Below are positions 24,813 through 30,662 of a stretch of DNA of 30,662 nucleotides, piece after piece. The notes below the pieces were generated by a model. That model saw only the letters and a program-made list of their open reading frames with translations, searched no databases and was not told the DNA's origin. The position numbers were made by a program, and so were the translations under genes. Source of the DNA: Candidatus Thorarchaeota archaeon (GTDB lineage: Archaea > Asgardarchaeota > Thorarchaeia > Thorarchaeales > Thorarchaeaceae); assembly GCA_004524595.1 (NCBI GenBank), contig SDOA01000046.1, positions 1 to 30,662 of the forward strand, in the 5' to 3' direction. Every line of letters starts with the position of its first letter. Position 1 is the first letter of the stretch.

Positions 24813-25862
24813 ATGACCTCGGAACATAAGACCAAGATTTGCCTAATAACTACGGGTGGAACCATATCTAGTATCTATGATGAGAGTATTAGTGCGCTCC
24901 GTCCTGGGCTCTCTGTTGATGCACTACTAGATAGATTACCGAGAGGAATGGGAAACGTCGAGGTAATAAAGAGAGAGTTATTTCAATTGGACTCTGCAGA
25001 TGCCCAACCTCATCACTGGCAGACAATTGCCGGAGCAGTCAAACAAGTAAGTGAAGAAATTCCCGACCTCCAAGGAGTTGTTATCACACATGGAACTGAT
25101 ACCATGGTCTATTCTGCAGCAGCGGTAAGTTTCATGATTCAAGACTTCGGAAAACCAATTGTGTTCACAGGTGCACAGATACCAGCTAGTGTTCCTTGGA
25201 GTGATGGTCCGAGAAATATCCTAGATGCAATGCGGGTCGCTGCTTATGGTGATTTGGGTGAAACGTGCATTGTGTTCAATGGAGAGATACATCGTGCCAC
25301 TAGAACCAAGAAGGTGCGAGTAAATTCCTATGATGCATTTGATTCTACGGATCCTTCACCTATCGGCATCCTTTCTCGTGACATTGTTCTTTATGAAGGA
25401 CGTAAGAAACGTGATTCAACTTTGCTTCCTCGCTTTGATACACGCCTAGATGACAGGGTCTTTTTGCTCAAGGTCTTTCCAGGTATGCCGCCACAGGTAT
25501 TATCTCGCATAGTAGATATGGGTTATCAGGGCATTGTCATCGAAGGTTTTGGATCTGGCAATATTCCTACAGATGAAAATGCGCTGACTGGCGGCATTCT
25601 GCAAGCAGTTAATCAGGGCTGTTTTGTGGTGATTAGTTCACAGTGCGCCTTTGGTCAAGCTGATCTTTCGATATATGCAGTAGGTCGAGCGGCAATGGAT
25701 GTCGGTGCTATGAGCGCATCTGATATGACTTCTGAAGCGGCATTTGTCAAACTTGCATGGATACTAGGACATACACATGAACTAGACAGAGTACGAGAAA
25801 TGATGGAGATTAGCTATGTGGGCGAAATGTCTTTCACAAACAGTGTCCCCCTCAAACAATAA
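24813..25862 (+). CDS. L-asparaginase, type I-like
   Basis: A 349-residue cytosolic amidohydrolase converting asparagine to aspartate and ammonia. The N-terminal signature ITTGGTISS carries the catalytic Thr (T17), and the second catalytic threonine is in THGTDTMVYSA. FTGAQIPASVPWSDGPRN and FGSGNIPT are further family strands. No AMP-activator or tRNA-binding insert of GatD length is seen, and no GatE gene is adjacent, so a plain asparaginase is preferred over the Glu-tRNA(Gln) amidotransferase GatD. ATG 24813 is chosen because AGGTG (24802-24806) is six bases upstream; GTG 24804 is inside that site. Confidence 0.9.
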   Translation: MTSEHKTKICLITTGGTISSIYDESISALRPGLSVDALLDRLPRGMGNVEVIKRELFQLDSADAQPHHWQTIAGAVKQVSEEIPDLQGVVITHGTDTMVYSAAAVSFMIQDFGKPIVFTGAQIPASVPWSDGPRNILDAMRVAAYGDLGETCIVFNGEIHRATRTKKVRVNSYDAFDSTDPSPIGILSRDIVLYEGRKKRDSTLLPRFDTRLDDRVFLLKVFPGMPPQVLSRIVDMGYQGIVIEGFGSGNIPTDENALTGGILQAVNQGCFVVISSQCAFGQADLSIYAVGRAAMDVGAMSASDMTSEAAFVKLAWILGHTHELDRVREMMEISYVGEMSFTNSVPLKQ

Positions 25863-25913
25863 TAACAGCTAACGATAGAACATTGCTATTTTTCATTATT
25901 AAAAAAGATAGAA

Positions 25914-26035
25914 TGGCGCCCGGAATGGGATTTGAACTCATGCCTCCACAGGGGAGAACAGCTATCCTTACAAATGTTGCAAAGACAACTATTGATTCCA
26001 GGCTGTCGCCGTGAACCAGGCTTGGCTATCCGGGC
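25914..26035 (-). tRNA. tRNA-Ser (GGA) with intron in the anticodon loop and genomic CCA
   Basis: On the minus strand the molecule starts GCCCGGA (26035 down) and ends TCCGGGC followed by G73 and CCA (25914-25916), giving a perfect seven-pair acceptor stem. The D stem is GCC/GGC; the anticodon stem is ACAGC/GCTGT. The loop CT-GGA-A holds anticodon GGA (25997-25999). A long variable arm (CTCC...GGAG) makes it class II, and G73 is typical for serine. The T stem has one A-C mismatch, with a TTCAAAT loop. An intron of about 32 bases (25964-25995) follows position 37, the usual archaeal 37/38 site; it can form a GTTG/CAAC hairpin. The intron boundaries are inferred from position, as the bulge-helix-bulge is not clear-cut. 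Confidence 0.9.
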
Positions 26036-26180
26036 ATACCCGTGATGTCTTCAATATCCCTTTTCATCTTTTCTCTTAGATACATTAGATATCTAAGAGC
26101 TACCTAGTCATCTTTGGTCCAGATAACCTAAATCTCCTGCACAATCCACTTCTCTTCGAACCTGATTAGAGCTAATCTAC
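26036..26180. other. Spacer between tRNA-Ser and small ORF, with one inverted repeat
   Basis: A 145-bp AT-rich non-coding stretch. It holds the 10-bp-arm inverted repeat listed separately and should contain the tRNA promoter on the minus strand; GATATT about 20 to 25 bases before the tRNA 5' end is a weak candidate. Nothing else is visible. Confidence 0.4.
26073..26099. repeat. Perfect inverted repeat, 10-bp arms and 7-base loop
   Basis: Left arm CTCTTAGATA (26073-26082), loop CATTAGA, right arm TATCTAAGAG (26090-26099). It lies between the tRNA 5' end and the stop of the small minus-strand ORF. It could be a hairpin in the 3' end of that transcript or a protein-binding palindrome. On the plus strand the left flank is pyrimidine-rich, but no T run follows on either side. 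Confidence 0.6.
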
Positions 26181-26558
26181 TTACCTGAATGGTGAATCGT
26201 CATGATTCACCATAAAACAGAGAATCATATTTCCTCGGATTTCATCAAATTTGAAAACTCTAAATCTATATGTCTTCATTTTTTCTTGAGCTAGAAATAG
26301 ACCACTTCTTTCACAATATCTGAAGAACGTACGGCATTGTTCTCGTATCTTTGAAAAGAGTATTTTATGGTGTCTTCGCTGAGATGATCGTATCCCCCAT
26401 CTCTCAAAGATGAATCTATTAGCAAGATGATTGCTTGATACGAGCAAACTCCTTTTTCCCATTTTATAGTGGCTTGAAACATCCTCAATCAATATTTTCG
26501 TCAACAAGTCCGGTATAGTGGCTAGTATTGATGGTGATACAATAGATTCCTGTGACAA
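26181..26558 (-). CDS. Small uncharacterised basic protein (tentative)
   Basis: A 125-residue ORF with no recognised family. It has an N-terminal helix (ILATIPDLLTKILIEDVSSHY), a basic middle with many Arg and Lys (RSSQRRHHKILFSKIREQCR), and a C-terminal strand region (YRFRVFKFDEIRGNMILCFM). The only in-frame start is TTG at 26558, with no clear ribosome site. It lies in a region that would otherwise be empty for about 650 bases between the tRNA and uS13. The basic content would suit nucleic-acid binding, but this is not evidence for it. It may be a real lineage-specific gene or a chance ORF. Confidence 0.45.
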   Translation of the reverse strand: MSQESIVSPSILATIPDLLTKILIEDVSSHYKMGKRSLLVSSNHLANRFIFERWGIRSSQRRHHKILFSKIREQCRTFFRYCERSGLFLAQEKMKTYRFRVFKFDEIRGNMILCFMVNHDDSPFR

Positions 26559-26630
26559 AACACATTCCCAACACTAAATTTTCATCAATACCTAAAAGCA
26601 CCTTCAAAAATCAGCTTCTCTATGACAATG

Positions 26631-26638
26631 GTTATAAG
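26631..26638 (+). promoter_or_regulatory. Possible TATA box of the ribosomal protein operon
   Basis: GTTATAAG sits about 55 bases before ATG 26692. A start of transcription near 26660 would leave a ~30-base leader containing GAGGT at 26679-26683. It is the best AT-rich match in the 133-bp gap, but weak compared with the archaeal consensus. Confidence 0.3.
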
Positions 26639-26691
26639 GAACGTAAAAGAGGCGAACAAGCCTCTAGCCAGTCAGAATGAGGTTACAGACC

Positions 26692-27141
26692 ATGTCTCAA
26701 GAATACAAACATATTGTTCGTGTCGGTGGATCCGACATAGATGGCCAAGAGAGTCTAATTCAGGGGCTCACTAGAATCAAAGGAGTTGGTCTTAGATTAT
26801 CAAGGACTTTGATCACTCAGCTTGAACTTGACCCTGATTTACGACTTGGATTCATTACAGATGATGCCATCTCTCGAATTGAGAAGGCTCTCAAAAATCC
26901 TATAGCCGCAGGTCTACCCGACTGGTTTGTTAATAGGCCTCGAGACAGAATGTCTGGAAGGATGTTGCACCTGACTGGTTCTGATCTTGATTTTGCTCAG
27001 AGAAATGATATTGACCGGTTACGCAGAATCAAGTCTTGGAGAGGTATACGACATTCACTTGGTCTCAAGGTGAGAGGTCAACATACTCGAACGACTGGGC
27101 GCGGCGGAATGGCTGTAGGAGTTTCAAGAAAGAAAGAATAG
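26692..27141 (+). CDS. rps13: Small-subunit ribosomal protein uS13
   Basis: A 149-residue protein of the 30S head, contacting the P-site tRNA and the intersubunit bridge. Conserved parts are HIVRVGGSDIDGQE, LTRIKGVGLRLSRTL (helix-hairpin-helix), SWRGIRHSLGLKVRGQHTRTTGRGG and a basic tail. The length is archaeal/eukaryotic rather than bacterial (~120). ATG 26692 is preferred over ATG 26677 because GAGGT (26679-26683) is eight bases upstream and the conserved sequence begins at MSQEYKHIVRVGG. It is first in a uS13-uS4-uS11 operon, 16 bases from uS4. Confidence 0.97.
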   Translation: MSQEYKHIVRVGGSDIDGQESLIQGLTRIKGVGLRLSRTLITQLELDPDLRLGFITDDAISRIEKALKNPIAAGLPDWFVNRPRDRMSGRMLHLTGSDLDFAQRNDIDRLRRIKSWRGIRHSLGLKVRGQHTRTTGRGGMAVGVSRKKE

Positions 27142-27157
27142 ATTGGGGTAATGAAAT

Positions 27158-27832
27158 ATGGGTGATCCGCGTAGACAAAAGAAAAAGTATGTTTCACCAA
27201 AAGCTCCCTTTGATTCCGACAGGTTTGAACAGGAGCTTCAATTAGTTGGTCTCTATGGTCTGAGGAATAAAAAGGAGTTATGGAAGCACAGAACCGAGCT
27301 GTCAAACTATCGAAGACAGGCTCGTCATTTGCTTGCTTTACCCCCATCAGAACGAGCTCAGGTAGAGAAAGAGCTAGTCACAAAATTGACACGTATTGGA
27401 ATACTTACTACTGAACCCACACTTGATAGTGTTCTGGACTTGACACTTGAGAACCTTTTAGAACGAAGGTTACAGACCCTTGTTTTTAGAAAGGGGTTTG
27501 CTGCATCAATGCATCATGCGAGACAACTAGTTACGCATGGTCATATTGCTCTTGATCAGGGTAGAGTCACTACTCCTGCACGTTTGATCACTATTGATGA
27601 AAGCAATAGGATTGCTTACACAACAAAGTCTGCTTTAAATGATCAATCCCATCCTGCAAGGATAGCTGCATCTGATGCTGCTACTAGAGTGACTGCACAA
27701 CCAGATAATTTTGATGAAGAACCTCGGAAACACGGTCCAAGAGGAAGAAGGGATTCAACCGATGGTTCGAATAATGAAGAACCCGTGACTGATGATGAAA
27801 TTGGGCCTATTGGAGGCGACGACCTTGAGTAG
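27158..27832 (+). CDS. rps4: Small-subunit ribosomal protein uS4
   Basis: A 224-residue 30S assembly protein binding 16S rRNA. The N-terminus [11 protein letters not shown] is the archaeal form, followed by [14 protein letters not shown] and [10 protein letters not shown]. The S4 RNA-binding domain (about 108-160) has [31 protein letters not shown]. The C-terminal ~50 residues are an acidic, Pro/Gly/Asn-rich tail ([15 protein letters not shown]), probably disordered and longer than in most archaea. The stop overlaps the TTG start of uS11 by eight bases. Confidence 0.97.
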   Translation: MGDPRRQKKKYVSPKAPFDSDRFEQELQLVGLYGLRNKKELWKHRTELSNYRRQARHLLALPPSERAQVEKELVTKLTRIGILTTEPTLDSVLDLTLENLLERRLQTLVFRKGFAASMHHARQLVTHGHIALDQGRVTTPARLITIDESNRIAYTTKSALNDQSHPARIAASDAATRVTAQPDNFDEEPRKHGPRGRRDSTDGSNNEEPVTDDEIGPIGGDDLE

Positions 27833-28226
27833 TGAAGAGAAGAAAGACAAATGGGCTATTGCGCATATTTATGCCTCATATAATGACACAATTATTCATG
27901 TGACTGATATCACTGGCGCTGAAACACTCGCTCGATATTCAGGTGGTATGATGGTTAAGGCCGATAGGAACGAATCATCACCGCATGCTGCTATGCAGGC
28001 TGCATTTCAAGCTGCTCGGGAGGCAAAGGATAAGGGTGTATATGGAATCCATATCCGCGTGCGAGCTCCTGGTGGTCATGGCCCCAAAACACCCGGTCCC
28101 GGTGCTCAGGCTGCTATCAGAGCCCTAAGTAGAGCGGGTCTAAGAATCGGTATTATTGATGAAGTGACTCCTATGCCCCACGATGGAACTCGCAAACGGG
28201 GTGGTCGTCGTGGACGAAGAGTATAA
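27825..28226 (+). CDS. rps11: Small-subunit ribosomal protein uS11
   Basis: A 133-residue 30S platform protein next to the mRNA exit site. Conserved: [66 protein letters not shown] and the basic tail [13 protein letters not shown]. The start is TTG 27825: GGAGG (27812-27816) lies eight bases upstream, inside uS4, and the frame before it carries an atypical N-terminus if ATG 27792 were used. It overlaps uS4 by eight bases. The operon ends here, since the next gene converges 36 bases away. Confidence 0.95.
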   Translation: MSSEEKKDKWAIAHIYASYNDTIIHVTDITGAETLARYSGGMMVKADRNESSPHAAMQAAFQAAREAKDKGVYGIHIRVRAPGGHGPKTPGPGAQAAIRALSRAGLRIGIIDEVTPMPHDGTRKRGGRRGRRV

Positions 28227-28262
28227 TCTTCTTCATCTCATATACATCATATGTTCAATCAT

Positions 28263-29594
28263 TTAGGGTTCATGCCAAATATCCGCAAGGACTTCAGGCA
28301 CTCCTTTATTGTATTTATTCAATCTTGATTCTGGACGAGTCAGATGTCGCTGAGCTCTAAGTGGTGGTAGATACAATCCAGTGCTTACTTTTCTTTCTAC
28401 TTGAGTTTCAATCTTTGTTGCATTAGAATCCCTAAAACCACAATTCACGCACTTGTATCCTTTATTCTTTCCATCACTTTTCATTCGTTTCAGGCAGTGG
28501 GGACATATTGGATTTAATAAAAGGACATCATCTGCTAATTTCACTATTTCTAAACCCTCAATATTCAGTGTCAATCCATGTGTCCTTGATTTTGGCCTTA
28601 CACTTGCATGAACACAAACCTCATCACCTTTTCGTAAATCCATTACAATATTTCTAAAATTCCCTGTAGGCTCATATGCTGCACAATCAACCATCGAGGT
28701 TTCATCAGTAATGGAGAAAATCACATGACCTCCCTCAATCATCTTTGGTCTAGTCCTTACAAATCCTTTCACAATAGTTGCCATGTATGGTCTGATGTCT
28801 GCTATCTTAACAGAATAAGTAAGATGTTCTCCTGTTGCTTGATTGGTTCTAAAGACCATCCATCGGTCCTTGTTTTGTTTGCTCTTTACATATTTTGCCG
28901 CGGCAATCACATCTTGGGGTGTTTCTCCACGGATTCCATATAGAACCGGATCTGGTCCATGTGGTTCAATCAAGAGTCGGTTTGAAGTGCCCAAATTTGA
29001 AAAGACTCTCTCTCCCATTTCTGTATTCATCTTGATAACCGACTGAATATCTACACCTCTAGACTTGTCTGATTCATCAAGTCCACGATATGCAATATAT
29101 TCGTAAGTGTGGTCGTTATCAAGGGTATTTCCTATAGCTGCCATTGCTCCAATCAATCCTCTTCCATTCCCAGATGTGTAATGGATAAAATCAAATTGTG
29201 CAATCAATCGTTTTGCTAAATCTATAGGGATCATTTTCCATAATGCATGGTTAGAAAATTGTTTGATTTCTTCAGGGATTCTTCTTTTTATTAACACAAC
29301 ACCTGGGTTTGTATTCGAATAAGTCTCATCCACATATTCATGGACCATTTCCTTTATCCGTGTCATAATATCTTCGATTATTGATGTTGGCGTATTGAAT
29401 CGCAGTGCTACTGCCCCATTCCCCCGAGTTCTGAACGGGATTCCAGGATTGAGTCTAATTAGATTAGGGTAGTCTTGCCACTCGATGGGAAATCCTGAGA
29501 GCTGTTGTACGAGTAGACTGGCAAAATGTGTTGTACAACCACCACGTGGACTATCGATATCATCGAATCCAAGATGGATACTCTCACGACTCAT
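28263..29594 (-). CDS. tiaS: tRNA(Ile2) 2-agmatinylcytidine synthetase TiaS
   Basis: A 443-residue archaeal enzyme that attaches agmatine to C34 of the CAU anticodon of tRNA-Ile so that it reads AUA. The N-terminus HLGFDDIDSPRGGCTTHFAS (about 7-26) is the family hallmark with its catalytic acidic residues. The middle has GNGRGLIGAMAAIGN and the TGEHLTY region; the third part is an OB-like fold (VKGFVRTRPKMIEGGHVIFSI) and the C-terminal zinc ribbon is CPHC...CVNC (about 368-386). The length fits TiaS. It overlaps by four bases (ATGA-type) the stop of the small cysteine-rich gene upstream, so both are translated from one message. It converges on uS11 with a 36-bp gap. Confidence 0.93.
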   Translation of the reverse strand: MSRESIHLGFDDIDSPRGGCTTHFASLLVQQLSGFPIEWQDYPNLIRLNPGIPFRTRGNGAVALRFNTPTSIIEDIMTRIKEMVHEYVDETYSNTNPGVVLIKRRIPEEIKQFSNHALWKMIPIDLAKRLIAQFDFIHYTSGNGRGLIGAMAAIGNTLDNDHTYEYIAYRGLDESDKSRGVDIQSVIKMNTEMGERVFSNLGTSNRLLIEPHGPDPVLYGIRGETPQDVIAAAKYVKSKQNKDRWMVFRTNQATGEHLTYSVKIADIRPYMATIVKGFVRTRPKMIEGGHVIFSITDETSMVDCAAYEPTGNFRNIVMDLRKGDEVCVHASVRPKSRTHGLTLNIEGLEIVKLADDVLLLNPICPHCLKRMKSDGKNKGYKCVNCGFRDSNATKIETQVERKVSTGLYLPPLRAQRHLTRPESRLNKYNKGVPEVLADIWHEP

Positions 29595-29863
29595 GATTCA
29601 CGCATCCGACAATTATCACATGTTGTTGATTCGTCTTTCTTTGTACCATGGTCTTCACAGACAAGTTGACCACAGATATTGCATGCCCGTGATGCCAAAT
29701 ACTCGTTGCAGATGTAGCATTTTGCTTCGTCACAAGCCAAGCATATCCTATCCTGAACTAGAGCACACTCTGTACAGACTTGGGCTCCACAGAGGCAGCA
29801 TAACACAACATCATTGCTAGCTTTACCACATATCTCACAGGACTCATCTGTTTTGTTTAGCAT
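29591..29863 (-). CDS. Small cysteine-rich zinc-binding protein coupled to TiaS
   Basis: A 90-residue protein with cysteine pairs throughout (CEIC, CCLC, VCTEC, CLAC, CYIC, CNIC, VC-EDH, CDNC), enough for about four zinc sites; the CEICG start and the VCEDHG end resemble B-box/treble-clef modules. No function is known to me. The start is taken as ATG 29863: a TATA-like TTATATGC about 26 bases upstream would make this a leaderless start, and AGAGG lies nine bases before it. A longer frame to ATG 29899 would overlap the promoter. The last four bases overlap the TiaS start, so it belongs with tRNA modification or rRNA/tRNA handling. Confidence 0.72.
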   Translation of the reverse strand: MLNKTDESCEICGKASNDVVLCCLCGAQVCTECALVQDRICLACDEAKCYICNEYLASRACNICGQLVCEDHGTKKDESTTCDNCRMRES

Positions 29864-29883
29864 ATACGACTGCCTCTGGGTTG

Positions 29884-29893
29884 GAGCATATAA
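29884..29893 (-). promoter_or_regulatory. Possible TATA box for the zinc protein-tiaS operon
   Basis: The minus strand reads TTATATGCTC, centred about 26 bases before ATG 29863. The spacing supports a leaderless message and the shorter start of the zinc protein. Confidence 0.35.
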
Positions 29894-29948
29894 CAACATA
29901 GAAATCCTTTGTCCTCTTACACAATCTGACCATTTTAGGAGTGTTACA

Positions 29949-30470
29949 ATGCAGCCAAATGTTTTGATTTACCATGCCAATCAGTGTGACCCAAAGAAGT
30001 GTACTGGTATCCGACTCTCTCGGATGAAACATGCTACGATTCTGAAGACTATGAAGGAAATCCCTCATCGATCTGTAGTTCTAAATCCTGTATCTGAAAT
30101 TGCATTTTCAAAGGTAGATAGAGAAGCTCTTCTTCATTCGGGACTTGTTGCACTAGACTGCTCCTGGAAACAGGCAGAAGATATCTTTGCAAACTCCAAA
30201 TATGGAATTCAGAGAGCACTACCTTACTTACTTGCTGCAAATCCAATTAACACCTATAAACCGATCAAATTGTCGACTGCAGAGGCTATCGCTGCTGCGT
30301 TGTATATTGTTGGATTTCAGGAATATGCCAGAGATGTTATGTCTGTATTCAAATGGGGTCCTTCCTTTCTCATACTCAATCAGGAGTTGTTAGATGCTTA
30401 TTTCAATTGTACCTCCAGTACTGAAGTGGTTGCTGTTCAAAAAGAGATCATGGATTCTCAAACAAGATAA
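29949..30470 (+). CDS. tsr3: Tsr3, rRNA aminocarboxypropyltransferase (DUF367)
   Basis: A 173-residue SPOUT-fold-like enzyme that transfers the 3-amino-3-carboxypropyl group of SAM to a pseudouridine-derived base in small-subunit rRNA late in its maturation. Family marks: YHANQCDPKKCTGIRLSR at the N-terminus, ALDCSWKQAEDIF, ALPYLLAANPINTYKPIKLSTAEAIAAALYI and a C-terminal FKWGPSFLILN. The start at ATG 29949 has AGGAG (29937-29941) seven bases upstream; the frame stays open upstream but without a better start. Divergent from the zinc protein gene (85 bp). It converges on the RNA gene at the right edge. Confidence 0.94.
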   Translation: MQPNVLIYHANQCDPKKCTGIRLSRMKHATILKTMKEIPHRSVVLNPVSEIAFSKVDREALLHSGLVALDCSWKQAEDIFANSKYGIQRALPYLLAANPINTYKPIKLSTAEAIAAALYIVGFQEYARDVMSVFKWGPSFLILNQELLDAYFNCTSSTEVVAVQKEIMDSQTR

Positions 30471-30479
30471 TGATATGTG

Positions 30480-30662
30480 GCTCTGGTCCAAAGAGTAACC
30501 CCGATTCTGTTCCACATCATTTCGTTACCAAAATGATGCTTTGCAACATCTAACTGTGCTCTCTACCCTACATCTTGGACCGACACCTTAGCGATGTATT
30601 CTTGAGATTGCTCAACAGTGATGGGCCGTTTCAACCTATCCGAACTGGTCCTCAACAGATTC
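30480..30662 (-). ncRNA. rnpB: Probable RNase P RNA (3' part, 5' end beyond the window)
   Basis: Read on the minus strand, this non-coding stretch contains, in the right order, an AGGTTGAAACGG segment (close to the conserved AGGGTGAAACGG of CR II), a TTGAG-CAAT-CTCAA hairpin in the P12 position, AAGAATACATC (CR III-like), a TAGATG segment (CR IV-like) and ACAGAATCGGGGTTAC (CR V; general form ACAGAAxxxGGxTTA). CTCTTTGGACC after CR V would be the 3' strand of P1. An extra 8-bp hairpin (30515-30538, CATCATTT/AAATGATG) lies between the CR IV- and CR V-like parts, which is unusual. The 5' half is outside the window, so folding could not be checked. The 3' end is placed near 30480. Confidence 0.6.

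Noticed and set aside
24813..25862. GatD subunit of the archaeal Glu-tRNA(Gln) amidotransferase
   Set aside because: The protein is too short for GatD with its N-terminal tRNA-binding domain and there is no gatE nearby.
25914..26035. tRNA-Leu or an attachment site of an integrated element
   Set aside because: G73 and anticodon GGA give serine, and no integrase gene or repeated tRNA 3' end is seen nearby.

Overview
The window looks archaeal, and most likely from an Asgard archaeon of the Thorarchaeota type. The evidence is archaeal information genes (a uS13-uS4-uS11 block, TiaS, Tsr3, archaeal-type tRNase Z), an intron-containing tRNA-Ser, TrmB-type regulation, TATA-box promoters with some leaderless starts, frequent TTG starts, and a two-domain gelsolin protein of the kind described from Thorarchaeota. 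The lineage assignment is an inference from gene content; no phylogeny was run. There is no insertion sequence, CRISPR array or prophage, and genes are tightly packed on both strands.

Left part (1-10,000): a prolyl oligopeptidase entering from the left edge, an APH/SrkA-like kinase, a small unknown protein, an ArsB/NhaD-type ion transporter split by one extra T, a DUF362 protein, a zinc-ribbon/coiled-coil protein, an AbgB-like M20D amidohydrolase and a soluble PAS-PAS histidine kinase with no adjacent response regulator.

Middle (10,100-16,500): four genes on the plus strand with short gaps encode a NYN-nuclease protein with OST-HTH/LOTUS-like modules, a winged-helix/ferredoxin protein, a DNA adenine-type methyltransferase, and a 483-residue protein whose ends resemble MCM helicases but which has no Walker A motif. 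This is the most unusual neighbourhood here. It converges, with a 4-bp gap, on the gelsolin gene, which is followed by an exported one-TM protein.

Middle-right (16,500-25,900): a bacterial-type Fpg/MutM glycosylase (probably leaderless), then a tight run of M20 peptidase, F420-type luciferase-family oxidoreductase and XTP/dITP pyrophosphatase, then a TrmB regulator, a large internally duplicated DNA-binding regulator, tRNase Z, a geranylgeranyl-reductase-family flavoprotein (minus strand) and an L-asparaginase.

Right end (25,900-30,662): mostly RNA and translation functions. It holds tRNA-Ser(GGA) with an intron, a small unknown ORF, uS13-uS4-uS11, TiaS translationally coupled to a small cysteine-rich protein, the 18S/16S rRNA acp-transferase Tsr3, and, cut by the window edge on the minus strand, what appears to be the 3' part of RNase P RNA.
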